Shown here: piece after piece, positions 44,215-55,814 of the stretch
How the letters are laid out: every line of letters starts with the position of its first letter
Numbering within the stretch: the stretch's first letter is position 1
Source: Brasenia schreberi
Lineage: Eukaryota; Streptophyta; Magnoliopsida; Nymphaeales; Cabombaceae
DNA length: 64,000 bases
Assembly: GCA_036023115.1 (NCBI GenBank)
Contig: JAYKKT010000073.1
Span: 19,329,001-19,393,000 of the forward strand
Direction of reading: 5' to 3'
Program-made: the position numbers and the translations under genes
Notes under the pieces: model-generated
Database searches by the model: none
Told to the model about the DNA's origin: nothing
The model's input: the letters and a program-made list of their open reading frames with translations, nothing else

Positions 44215-46480
44215 TTTAATTTTTCCATATGCATCGACAAACTTAAAAAATATAGGACTACTGATTGAATAAGCAATAAAATTAATGAGTGGACGCCTTT
44301 GAATATCACTTTATCCACTAGAAATAATACAAACACTATTAATTTCTCATAAAAACTTCTTATGTTCTAAAAGCCTTTCAATATTAGTTTTTTCTTCTTT
44401 AATAATCATGGTTCACAATTTTTAAGAACTTCGAGGAACATAACCATTCAAATTACAATTATCCAACAAAGTGACAAGATCTTTCCAATATTGATTTCTT
44501 GGTACGATAAAAGGAAGTGAACTTGAAAAGAAAAATCTTCGAACATTTGTATCCATCTCTTCCCTTCCAACTACATTAAATAATTTTTAAATTGCTCCTC
44601 TAAAATCTTTATTGAAGTCACTTTGCATTATCTTTCTTTTCTTTTTTTATCTTCTTTGTATCCACCAAATAATAGAATACTTACTCCTGTTTTGCTCCTT
44701 CCTTTCTTCTTTTCATAATCCTCTTGCTTTTTAATAATTATTTTCGAAAGCCTCATCTATATTTGGGTGTGATCTTATACCATGCTTTGATAATTTCAAA
44801 GATGAGCTTTCACTCTTGTATAAAACCTTGTGAAACTCATGTTACAAAATTTACACATAAAATGTGTATTACCTCCACCACTTTTTATGGTTCTCACTTT
44901 TGCACGTACATCCATAATGGTGCATCATCACGAGGTGTTTAAATTGAAAGAGTTGATGATCTTGAACTTGAAGGAATACTACTATGAGAACTCCCGATCT
45001 CAATTGATATTCCTTTTCCTTTCCTTTTGTCGGTCATATTTATGATCAACTCAAATAATAGTCTCATTTAAAAATATAAACAATATTAACAACATAATTT
45101 TAGGATCCTTATAGGATAACATGTACCTAATACATTAGATTATTCGGCAGAGTTTACAATCTTAATGGATTCATATGCATTTTATGATCCTTATAGGATA
45201 AACAGGCACCTGATAACATTAACCTCAAAGGGATTCTAAGTTGGCCAAACTTTCTTAAAGTGCATTAATGTAGAGAATATGATAGAACTTACAAGAAAAG
45301 GGAAGGAAAGTAAAGAAACATAAAGCGTCGAATGGGAATAAAAGTATTTTACTTACCTCTATCAGTTATGGATGTACATACAAAACTATCATGCATAGTA
45401 TAGTCTACTATACATATCAATCACTAAAAAACTTGATTTGCAAAACGAAAAGTTCAAACTCAAAGAAACCCAAAACCCCCAAAGCAAGAATACCTCTTTG
45501 CATATCAACAAAAGAAAGAAGTGCACGACTAATAAGTTGTTAATAGCATGTATGTACCATAGTGGTAAGAATCAAGATAATAGTATATAAATGGTATAAC
45601 ACTACATCATACAATACACAAGATACAAGTATAATAAAGAAACCATCTACGGTATCATGGGGATTGGGGGATCATACCGTGAGCAAAAAAAAATCCAGAA
45701 AAGGTGGTTATATCACCTTTTAGGGGCATCCCAGTCTGGCGTCGACAAGGCAACCCAATGAGTAACAATGCTGGGTCGTTGGCTGGCGTGGAAGGTGAAG
45801 AGGAACGAGGAACCAAAGTCTGAAGTCAAGAGTCTCAGGACAACTTTGGAATAAAGGCCCACACTTGACCTATAGGGGTTGGACGATTTTGGACTTCGAC
45901 ACGTTGATTGTATCAAAAAATTACTTTGACACGTTGACTTGTCGAAGTTTCATGACACCGTGTCAGTGTCATTGTTTCACGAGTGTCGTGCTGACACTTC
46001 ACCTCCTAGAGGTGTATGACACAGGTTTGAAGAATCGAAGATGCTTCTCCCTATTTGAAAACCTTGTAGCCGAATAACACTCATGCAAAAGGCACAAAAC
46101 CACGCAAAAGTTGCAGTGAAAACTTGAGGATTCTGGTGGTCTTTATAAGCCAAGGGCGATATGCACCTATATAATGTGATCAGACCGATACAATACCAGA
46201 CTGCGATACACCCCTTCTATAGTATGATACGGGACAATACGGATACTGTCATTGTGCACAACACATGACTGCACAAGCAATCACTATGCACCATGTACAT
46301 CACTGTGCGATCACTGTATACAGCATAGTGCAGTGCAGTCCCTGTGACTGCACTGCTTTTTATGCCGTTTTATGTGAATTTCTTTCTAATATATTAGAGG
46401 GTGTTGATACATCTAATGTATCATGTTGAATTTCACAGAAATACAATATGTATCTGCTAATAATGTCCAATATAGGCAAC
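44215..46480. other. 5' part of hAT element A and its right flank
   Basis: Apart from the BED-finger part noted above, 45050-45950 holds non-coding hAT sequence. From 46033 to 46480 the flank holds words like GATACGGGACAATACGG (46205-46240) that recall the ends of element B. It is possibly an older relic of that family. Confidence 0.4.
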
Positions 46481-46481
46481 A

Positions 46482-46805
46482 TGTTAAATGTAGTGCATTT
46501 GATAAGCTGCCCCTAGTGCCTCCAACGACTACTTGCTGGCCAACGGCTAGTTGCCTGGCCAGCACTTGCAACTGCCCCTTTTGCTGTCCCACTTCCTCTC
46601 TCCTTGATGTGTAAATCCCTCTATAAATACTGCACTCTTATATCAATAAAGTATGTTGTCTAGCACAACTTTTATTTATAGTTTGTCTCTCTTGATACTT
46701 GCATTCTTGACTGGAGACATCCATTGTTGGATGGTTTAATATCTTGGCACTTTGACGAATTTCAACTTAAGTGATTCAACCTTCGATTATCAACAAATAT
46801 TTATA
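46482..46805 (+). repeat. 5' LTR of the second copia element
   Basis: It starts TGTTAAATG and ends AATATTTATA, where the terminal CA has mutated to TA. It contains CCTCTATAAATACTGCACTC, a good TATA-box context, and AATAAAG as a possible polyadenylation signal. Confidence 0.85.
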
Positions 46806-49800
46806 TGGTATCATAGCCTCATTTTGAAGAATTTGAGTACATCAGGAAACATGTCAAGATTACAAATTTTGTGAAATCATTCGAAAGATAATTCTAAACT
46901 TTTGTTTTACATAAAATAGAAAGCAAAAATGAATCTTTTAGATGCATTCTTGACCTAAAATGCTATCAAAGTTTGACAAGATAAATAAAAAGTATTTTTT
47001 ATCTAAAAACTTTTGTGATTATATTGATCGTACGATCAATAACCGATTTTAGATATCGAAGGTTTGGATATGATGTTTTTAAGACACATGAAAAATATAA
47101 GCAAAATCTAAAAACTTGAGAAAAGATGAATACTAAAGTAACTTGGATTATTTATCAAAATATAGATGAAAAACTTAGAAATAGAATTAGTGTTTTCGAA
47201 AGTGCTTTCAAAACTTGGGAATATTTGAAAAAGATTCACTCTCAAGATGATTTTGTCTTTTAAATTGATTTAATGGAAATGATGATAATGCTTAAGGAAG
47301 GGAATTTAAGCATTAGAGACTATCACAATGAGTTTTCAAAATTATGGACTCAACTTAGAAGTTTTGATAAATTCGAAAAACTTCAAAAAAATGATGAATT
47401 TAAAGAGTTTTTGGATAATCAATATTTCTTTTTATTTATATGCAACTTAAGAGATGATTTTGAAAACATTAGATCAAACTTAATACATAGAAAACCTAAA
47501 CGAAAAGGAGACTCATTTTTAACCGATCTTATTATGGAGGAAATAAGATTAAAAACATCAATATTACAAAAGAAGTTGTTCTTGCCGCCTCCAAACGAGG
47601 AGTTAATATCAAGGTGTAAAGCCCCGCATCTGAAAAACTTCAAAGGACTAAGAGAAGGAACAAACAAGAAACCCACGGGACCGTGGCAAAACAATGACAT
47701 CATATATCACTATTGCAAGGAAAGTGGGCATATCAAAACCACTTGTCTTGGTTTTTAGTTTGGGTGCTTTTTTTAATATGACTCATTGTGATAAATCCTT
47801 AAATGAATCTCATGATATCTTTGGAAAGCACGTCGGTTGACACAAAACATTAAATTGAAAAAGTAGAAAATTTTGAAAACGGTAATTTTAAAATTTAAAA
47901 TGTAAGTTTTATACCTAAACTCAATTTAAACTTACTTTCAGTTGCTCAAATTTGTGATAATGATTGTATAGTTACTTTCTCATCCAAGCATTGTGTGGTG
48001 CATGATCAGATATCGAAGAAGGTAATTGGTTAAGATCATAGAGAAAATGGACTATACAAAATGGATTGTTTAGTTATGCCAAATTTTGAATCTTATAATG
48101 TAGCCCAAGATTCTACTCTTTGGCATAAACGACTTGTATATTTGGATATACATAAATTATGTAATTTTCTTTTTTAGAAAAAAATTAAGAAACAAAAGTT
48201 TGAATGTAAAGAATGTGTTCTTGAAAAAATGCATCATCTTCCTTTTGGAGAAAGAAATTATGTACCAAACAAAGCATTTGAATTAATACATTTTGATGTT
48301 TGGGGTTCTACCCTTGTTGTTTCTAAGGGAGGAGTTCAATATTATGTGATATTTGTAGATGATTTTACTCGTTTTACTTGGATATATCTTTTGAAGCACA
48401 AATCGGAAGTATTTGAAAAGTTTGTAACCTTTTGCAACCTTGTTAGAAATAAATTTGGCTCTACTATTAAGATTTTTAGATCTGATTCACGAGGAGAATA
48501 CATGTCAAATGAGTTTCAAAAATTTATTGAAACCAATGGAATTTTGGATAAAAAATCTTGCACTAAAACCCCTTAACAAAATGGCTTAGCTGAGAGAAAA
48601 CATAGGCATATTATAGAAACATGTACAACTATGTTGATTGCTAGTAATGTTCCTAAGTTTTTCTGGGCAACATATTATTAATAGAATGCCTTCAACCAAA
48701 CTTTAAAATATTTTGTCCATTTGAAAAACTATATAATCTTTCTACTTATTATGAAAAACTTAGAGTTTTTGGGTGCAAATGTTTTGTTTATACGAACAAA
48801 AATGATAAATTGTCTTCTAGGGTCATTGAATGTGTATTTCTTGGTTATGAAATAGACCAAAAAGGTTATTGATGTTTTGATCCTGTTAATGATAAATTGT
48901 TTGTTTCTAAGGATGTAAAATTCTTTGAAAATAATGCTTACTATAAGACTAAATCTTTCGAAAGTTCCGAATCATCTTTATCTCAAGATTTCTTTAATTT
49001 AGAAGAAGACGATGATTGCGACTTTGAAGCTCATCAAGATATTCCTCATGAGTCTAGTGATGTCTAAAATGAAATTGTTGATCCACAAGCCATCATTGAA
49101 CCCTTTCCATTACATTATACTAGATGACATAGAGAATCTAATAACACATGTTTAAAACCTAGAGTTTCAAAACCTCCTCAACATTTTGTTTCTTAAGAAT
49201 CTTTTAAAGTTTAAACCTCAACGAAAAAATTTGATTGCAACTTTTCATTAAGTAAAAGAACCCAAATTTTATCATGAAGGTAAAGGTATTCCAGAATGGG
49301 AAGATGCTATTAGGGATGAACTTAGAGCCTTAGATAAAGCTCAAACATGGACTGTAGTACCGATGCCTAAGGATAAGAAGGTTATTGGATGTTGATGGGT
49401 GTATAAAATTAAAACTCATAGCAGTGGTAATATTGAGAGATATAAGGCCAGATTGATCGCCAAGGGTTATACATAAAAATATGAAATTGATTATGATGAA
49501 ACTTTTGCTCCTGTTGCTAGAATTATTACTATTAGAACTCTAATAACTCTTAGTGCCATTAAAAATTAAGATATATATCAACTTGATTTTAAAAATGCTT
49601 TTTGAATGGATATTTAACTGAAGATGCTTATATGACTTTCCCTCTCGGTTTTAATGTTCTCTAGGATCATGTTCTTAAACTGCAAAAAGCATTGTATGGC
49701 TTGAAACAAGCCTCGAAGGCTTGGTTTGATCGATTTGAAAAATTCATGCATCTTCATAACTTTATATCTTGTTATACTGACATTGCTTTGTTTATACGAA

Positions 49801-50779
49801 AGACAGATGTATGTATTGTTATTTTGCTCTTATATGTGGATGATATGATCCACTGTGAGTGATGAAGCAGGGATTGAGGAGGTTAAACATAACCTTTATC
49901 AGGAGTTTGATATAAAGACTTAGGACTTCTTAACTATTTTTTGGGTATTGAAATTATTAGAAACAATTGTGGTTACTTTATGTTTTAAACTAAATTTGCA
50001 AATGATATAATTGAAAGATCCCGTATCACAGACAACAAAACAGTGGATACTCTTGAAGTTCTTGGTACTAAGTTAAGATGCACTGATGGAGAAAGATTAG
50101 ATGACCCCACCCTCTACGGACAACTCATAGGTGACCTTACCTATTTCACTATTATCCGTCTTGACATTCCTCGTGCAGTTCATACATCTAGTCAATTTCT
50201 CCAAGCACCTACCTCTGTTCATATAAGTGATGTTATGCGCATTATTCGATATGTAAAAAACTCTACAAACAAGGTTTTTTTAAACTTTTTCGTCTTTTGA
50301 TTTATCTATGTATACGAATGCTGACTGGGGTGGAGATGTCAACAATACATACTCTACGACTGATTTTTGTTTTTTTAGGTGAATCACTAATCTCCTGGAA
50401 GTGCAAGAAGCAACAAAAGGTGCCACTCTCTTTAATCAAAGTAGAATATCGATGAATGACTACTGCTGCTATAGGGATTTCTTGGATTACAACTGTTTTG
50501 AGCGATATGGATGTTACTTTTCAAAAACCTGTCACTATGTATTATGACAGCAAAAGCACTATGGACATTTCTTCCAACAACACTTTCCATGAACATACGA
50601 AGCATATTGAGATGAATTGTTATTTTGTTCATGAAGAATGCTTACAAAAGAAGATAACTTTGTGTTATGTCACATCAGAGATGCAACTAGCTGATTTCTT
50701 CACCAAATCTTTTTCGGCCACTCGCTTTCATTTCTTGTTGGATAAACTTTCGGTATATACACCGTAAGTTTGAGGGAGG

Positions 50780-50999
50780 TGTTAAATGTACCAACGGCTA
50801 GCGCTTGCAGTTGCCCCTTTTACTGTCCATCTTCCTCTCTCCTTGACGTATAAATCCCTCTATAAATACTATACTCTCATATCAATAAAGTATGCCATTC
50901 TTGACTTGAGACATCCATTATTGGATGGTTTGATGTCTTGGTACTTTGACGAATTGCAACTTGGGCGATTCAACCTTCGATTATCAATAAATATTTACA
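50780..50999 (+). repeat. 3' LTR of the second copia element, internally deleted
   Basis: It matches the 5' LTR at both ends (TGTTAAATGTA to AATATTTACA) but is about 100 bp shorter. It lacks one block near its start and another after AATAAAGTATG. The same TATA context CCTCTATAAATACTATACTC is kept. Confidence 0.85.
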
Positions 51000-51167
51000 C
51001 ATGTTACAACATTACTAGGTGAAATATGATATGTATTTGCACATATTGTACAATACATACAACATGTTACAACATTACTGAAATGCATCACTTGTCTCTA
51101 TGGTGGGTTTGTCCTTGTGGATGGAGAGGCTGAAAGTTTTCTAATTTTTTATTTAGTAAATGTGAAA

Positions 51168-51530
51168 AATGAAGATGTTGAGGTGGATGAGGGGTCACAA
51201 AAGAAAAGATCGTATACACAATGAGGTTATTAGAAACAAATTAGGAGTGATATCAATAGAAGATAAAATGAGAGAAAATTGTTTAAGATGGTTTGTACAT
51301 GTAGAAAGACGACCAAATACATAATGAGGTTATTAGAAACAAATTAGGAGTGATATCAATAGAAGATAAAATGAGAGAAAATCGTTTAAGATGGTTTGGA
51401 CATGTAGAAAGACGACCAAATAAAGCTTTAGTAAGAAGGTATAAAATACTAAATGGGGTTGGCTACATTAATTCTTTATTTCTACACAACCTTATCATGT
51501 GTTATGCTGGCAATTAACTCAACACGAGCT
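51168..51530. mobile_element. Rearranged RTE fragments, tandem duplicated and head-to-head
   Basis: A plus-strand piece of the RTE C-terminal coding region (GAAGATGTTGAGGTGGATGA at about 51170) contains a near-perfect duplication of about 100 bp (51212-51310 against 51322-51418). At about 51450 it switches to the complementary strand of the RTE 3' region (GGGGTTGGCTACATTAATTC, on to 51530), forming an inverted junction. Confidence 0.8.
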
Positions 51531-52204
51531 AAATGTGAAAAAAGTGTATTGTACCATAACATACAATATAAATTGATTATCATATATTTGTATACCCCTT
51601 GATGTGTGGGGTCAAATATTTGGTTTAGAACATTCTTTTTGTGGTCATGATTTTGAAGGTCAACCAATCATTTTGCATAACCTGTTCTGTCTTGTTTTTC
51701 ACATTATCAATGTTCTTACTTGGGCAATTCTTTGGCACTTTAATTAATCTCTTTTCACTATTATAATATCTTATTTTTCTGTTTGGTAGTTTTGAACTGT
51801 AATAGAGTAATATTGCCAATATAGTTTGGGAGCTGTTCTACTTAATAATATTTACTTATTTAATTTCTTCTGATTTTGAAGTTTAATGTATCATTAACAC
51901 CATGTATTTGATTCAACATGATTGTTTGATGACCTAATGTGTTAGTTGTTGCAACATTGTGGTCTGCATAGTGCATACTCATTTATGACCATGAACATTT
52001 TGGTGTGTTTTTTGTCTATTACTTGCAAACAATAAATATAAGTTATTGTATGGTGTTACATATGTAAAAAGTATAATTTTGTATATAATAAGAATTCGTT
52101 TAAAATAATATGAAAAACAGTTCAAATGAAAATTGGGTGGTGGCAGGGTCTGGTAGTGGTTGTGGTAGGAAATGCTGGTGGCTGTGATGGGCGGTAGTCT
52201 ATAT

Positions 52205-52632
52205 ATAGTGATGAGTGTTTGACAGTTAATCATCAATACGTGCAAAAGATGTCGATAGAAATGAAGGTGCGGAGATGCTCAAATAGATGTGGTTACCGTT
52301 ACACAAGGAAATATCATATTTACAATGAGGTTATTCAAGACAAATTGGGAGTCACTAATAAATGATAAAATGAGAGAAAACAATTTAAGATAGCTTGGAC
52401 ACGTGTAAAAGCAATAAGAGAAAGATATGGTAAGAAGAGTGAGAAGAAGATAACGATCTGGTAAGAAGGGGTGAGAAGAAGACCATAAAAGTGTTGGAAG
52501 AATACAATCAATAATGATCTAGCTGTTATTGAGTTAAATATTATCATGACACATGATTGGGCTCTATGGGGGCAAACGATTTTGTAGTCAACCCCATCTT
52601 TAATGGGAAAAGGCTTAGTTGTTGTTGTTGCA
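52205..52632 (+). mobile_element. RTE LINE 3' fragment, plus strand
   Basis: It begins in the C-terminal coding region (GACAGTTAATCATCAATACG at about 52217) and ends with GGGAAAAGGCTTAGTTGTTG. Coding is heavily mutated. On both sides lies G-rich GGTGGTGATGG-type low-complexity sequence (about 52130-52195 and 52640-52810). Confidence 0.85.
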
Positions 52633-52639
52633 ATTAGCG

Positions 52640-53210
52640 GTGGATGATGAAGGCTGCATCAGGTGGTGCAATCGTGGGGACAATTGGTGATGGTAGGTGG
52701 AAAGTGGTGATCATGGTGAATGGTTGTGATGGTAGTGGAGGGAAGTGGTGGTGATACAATAACAGGCATTGGTGGTGATAGTAAGTGGCAAAGGTGCTGA
52801 TAGTAGCGGTCACCAAAATAAATGGAATAGGAAGAAAAAGTAGGTCCTTCCTTTTATATATATGCAACTGAATCAAACCAATGATTATGCTAATTATTTG
52901 ACATAGATAAAAGAAAGCATCAAAACTGCAAACGATGAGTTATAATGATATAACAGAATTATCCGCCTTCTAAGGACATCGAAGCAGGGCCAGGGAATTG
53001 GGCAGCAGACCCTGGATCCTCATCCTTGTTACGCATTTGTTTTGCTCTGGCTACAAGTGAACCATTTACTTTCCTGCCCCTGTTATTGGCACAAGTTCCA
53101 TTCTACTATGCACACCTTTACTGAAACTATTGTGTATTTTCTTTGTTTTGGCTTTTCCATTGACAGATGCTATATACTGTTGAGCTAAAACTAATGATCA
53201 CTCTTCTTAA
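52640..53210. other. Intron sequence without recognised elements
   Basis: A GGTGGTGATGG low-complexity stretch, then ordinary AT-rich intron leading to the exon 2 acceptor at 53217. Confidence 0.5.
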
Positions 53211-53217
53211 TGTGCAG

Positions 53218-53243
53218 GCTATTGTGAATACGATGTTCAGCAG
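53218..53243 (+). CDS. Smr-type protein, exon 2 (26 nt micro-exon)
   Basis: After the acceptor CTTAATGTGCAG, 26 coding bases complete the split serine codon left by exon 1 and encode SYCEYDVQQ before a donor GTATAG. The family continues the exon 1 motif VIRDVF with a cysteine/glycine-tyrosine-D-V/M stretch, so phase and content both fit. The preceding intron is about 19.5 kb long. Confidence 0.75.
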
Positions 53244-53799
53244 GTATAGTTAAAAATCATTTACCAACAAAGAAAACTTTTGATATGGGAAGGTCATCTT
53301 ACTTATGTTGCAGTACATCCATTCTTGTTAGATGAGCGTCTAGTATGATTTTGAAAGCATAATCTCGGTGTTGAGGAGTGATGTACACCATCTATCATGT
53401 TACCATAAAGCAAGATATGCATATGATGCATTTCTTTGGTTGGGGTTCGTTTGCAAGTTTCATTTGAAGCTTCATTTTAGGTATCAATTTCAAGTTTTCT
53501 CAAGCGTTTGCGGAAATAATTTAGTGATTTTCTTGAAGCATCTAGTGGACCCACTTTCTCAAAGCAAGCGGAATACACACTAAGACTGGCTGTCTTGTTA
53601 TGAAATCTCTAAAGTGTAATTTAAAGATTTGTAAGTGTTCTTGATGAGATTGATGGCTTTCTATTTTGAAGGATGCTCAAGAACTTAAACAAGATTGAGA
53701 GGGTAAAAAATTGATATCCTTTTCTTAAGGGCATCTTGACTTCCGAACAAGTGGATCCGGTACATTTTCATTATTTGAGAAGATGAAAGAAACTAAGGT

Positions 53800-54190
53800 A
53801 GACATGGCCTGTTTGTACTCGGAGCGTCGGTTTAAACCGGCCGGAGCTGACCCCAAATCAAAACCAGAACCGTCAGTTTCATTTTTTACTGTTCCAGTCC
53901 TTCCGGTTTCAATTTTTAAATAAAATATTAGTTTCTAATTTAATGCTTTACATTTTATACTGTAACATTTAATGCAGTGACATTTAATGATGTTTTGACA
54001 TTTAATGCAGGTAACATCATTGAATGGCAAGCCACCATGTCTTTTAATAAAATACGATTTAAGTCAGGATGACTTGCAATTTCATAATAACAATGTCAAT
54101 TTACTAATATCACTTGGTATTTTAATAATTTTTAATTTTATTTTCGGTTTTGATTTTGCCACAAAACCGGTAGTTATGGACCCGTTATGA
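53800..54190. repeat. Degenerate dispersed repeat with TTTAATGCAG units
   Basis: The left part has TCGGTTTAAACCGGCCGGAG and the right part TTCGGTTTTGATTTTG and AAAACCGGTAG, with three imperfect ACATTTAATGCAG units between (about 53965-54012). It resembles the block at 22430-22710 in word content. I cannot assign a class. Confidence 0.4.
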
Positions 54191-54733
54191 AGATTTGGTT
54201 TCAAATTTCTTAGTGGAAAAGTTGTAAATTACTATTGAAGGCTCATCCATGAGCGTACGAGCCTGTTATGACTTTAAAGAGGCAATAGGTTACTTATTAA
54301 CCGTCGTTTAGTAGAATTTTCCATTGGCTCTCAATCTGAAGACGAGATTCTGTTTGACATGGTTCCTATCGGTCTCTTATAGTGCTTGAGTGATCAAAAG
54401 GTGACATCATGGTCTTTGGAACACTTACTCTTTCACTAAAGATGATGTAAAATCAATCATGCACCTTATAAAGTGGAACTGAACTGGAACTAAAGCATGT
54501 TTGATCATTACTGGAAGTTGATTCAGTTTGGTATTTCTTCAGGTACCTTGTAGTTTGCGTTCTTTTATCCCTTGATATTTCACTTCGAAAGTATTATCAC
54601 AGCTCTTGACCGTTTGGTTGCATAATCTACTCTAACCATTCATGTTTCTTTTTTTCTTTTGATGTGTGAAAACTTACTTTCCTGTTTAGGTTGTTACGGG
54701 AAATTATGAGTGTATTAATTTCCCTATTTCCAG

Positions 54734-54811
54734 GCTGTAGATAAGTTGCTTCACATCTCAAATTTAGCTATTGAGGAGGAGCATGCTCTTCACTCCAGCG
54801 GCATTGACTTG
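54734..54811 (+). CDS. Smr-type protein, exon 3
   Basis: Acceptor TATTTCCAG and donor GTGAGA bound 78 bases (26 codons, phase 0) reading AVDKLLHISNLAIEEEHALH. This continues the CUE-like helix in the family, in which a K-x-x-D-K-L-L segment follows the micro-exon. Confidence 0.75.
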
Positions 54812-55814
54812 GTGAGAATGTTTTCTGCAAGTAATGCCCATTGATATCAATGTCTTGATTATTTGTTTCTTAATGTAATTGAGAGCTGCTATTGTTGATG
54901 CAAATCTGTGAAATCACTTGAGGTTTCTGTTCTTCTCAAGTATTACCTGTCCATTGTGCTTTCCTTGCTTGGAATTTTATAAAGTAGATATGTATTTCCT
55001 TGCTATTACAAAGATCCATTGTATGTGACTTTCTTGCCAAAGGAAGCAAGCTTAGTGCTCATCTACTTCATAGTTTTTACCTGAATGTTCAATCAAACAG
55101 ATTCAGGAGCTCAATTCAGTTCTGCAGTTTAGATCCATCTTTGTCATTTTTCCTTATAAAGTCATTAATTCGTTGAAAAATCCTAATTCCATGTTATGAT
55201 TGAAACACTGTACTTTTAGAATTTTATTTGGTGCCTTAGTTTCTTTTAATCAATTTTCAATCTCATTGCTTTCGTAGATTCACTCTTGTTATAGAAGTAT
55301 GAGTGGGTTGAATGCTGGAGCTCTTCTTCATTTTTTGTGTGGAAAGATTGAACTTTTCACTGAATGTTGGTAAAAATTGCATGGACTGAATAACCTGATT
55401 ATGTTCAACACAAGTACAAAATTGACTTACGACCTTCAACTCGTAGAGATCAGTGGAGCAATTTGGAAGACATAATTACATTTTAGACGTTCAGAGAACA
55501 AGTATATTTGTCGTGCGACCATGTTGTATGGAGCTAGAAACCACAACGATAGTCAAGAGTAGGGTTGGGAAATTTTGTCTATGAATTGTTCTATGCCTCA
55601 ATATAACAATTTGCGTGCCATATTGCATGATCAGATATGGTAGTTGTATCATTTCCATGAGTCCTTGAATGTTACTTTTCTTTGATTGATAACTTAGGTT
55701 CAATTGCATTGATTTGTGTTGGTTTGTCAAAAATGTAGGCTTCAAATATACTAAATTCCTGTCCTATGTTTAAATATAAAAAGAAGAAAAAATATACCCT
55801 TTTGTTGCTTCTGT

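Larger units (their letters stand above)
41640..44960 (-). pseudogene. hAT transposase (BED finger, DUF659, C-terminal dimer domain), split
   Basis: On the minus strand, a BED zinc finger (GGGNTHFMCKFCNMSFTRFY then RVKAHL) lies near 44890-44805. The DUF659 region (SDIQRRPLINFIAYSISSPIFF then FVDAYGKIKIVG) runs to 44206, is interrupted by hAT element B, and resumes at 42538 with YLKDFF and then a VKIIINNTSNYKS-like stretch to about 42390. The catalytic middle and C-terminal parts are at 42377-41952 (LLKVIETCFASLIVMVKRF; SYFLEFVEPIWEMLREV) and 41922-41641 (LHCLVHYLNPRYY). Stops and a short duplication near 42440-42520 make it inactive. This is the standard order of plant hAT transposases of the DUF659 type. 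Confidence 0.82.
40848..46024 (-). mobile_element. hAT element A (5.2 kb with nested insertions), outermost
   Basis: A perfect 8-bp target duplication GTTTGAAG flanks it (40840-40847 and 46025-46032). The termini are short and imperfect inverted: CTATGTCA on the left, CTGTGTCA reading in from the right. The subterminal regions are asymmetric: GGTGCGGGATA-type words on the left, and GTGTCAGTGTC and GAGTGTCGTGCTGACAC-type words on the right. It contains a decayed hAT transposase gene on the minus strand and two nested hAT elements. Without them it would be about 3.5 kb, a normal size for an autonomous hAT. Confidence 0.88.
46482..50999 (+). mobile_element. Decayed Ty1/copia retrotransposon, plus strand
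   Basis: The 5' LTR is 46482-46805, followed by a primer site TGGTATCATAGCC. The 3' LTR is 50780-50999, preceded by the polypurine tract TTTGAGGGAGG. Gag lies at 47273-47758 with a damaged zinc knuckle (YHYCKESGHIKTTC). Integrase lies at 48229-48620 ([24 protein letters not shown]). Reverse transcriptase runs from 49290 to 49950 with the catalytic LYVDDM at about 49835, and RNase H ends at 50767 (HTKHIEMNCYFVHEE). Many stops interrupt it. The domain sequences resemble the 34.5-kb copia element but the LTRs differ. The 5-bp flanks do not match. Confidence 0.92.

Noticed and set aside
45713..45916. Short minus-strand open frame in the right part of hAT element A
   Set aside because: It lies in the non-coding subterminal region of the transposon and matches nothing.
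46477..51004. Target duplication of the second copia element
   Set aside because: The 5 bases on the left (CAACA) and right (CATGT) do not match. The flanks share other words because the target was itself repetitive, so none is claimed.
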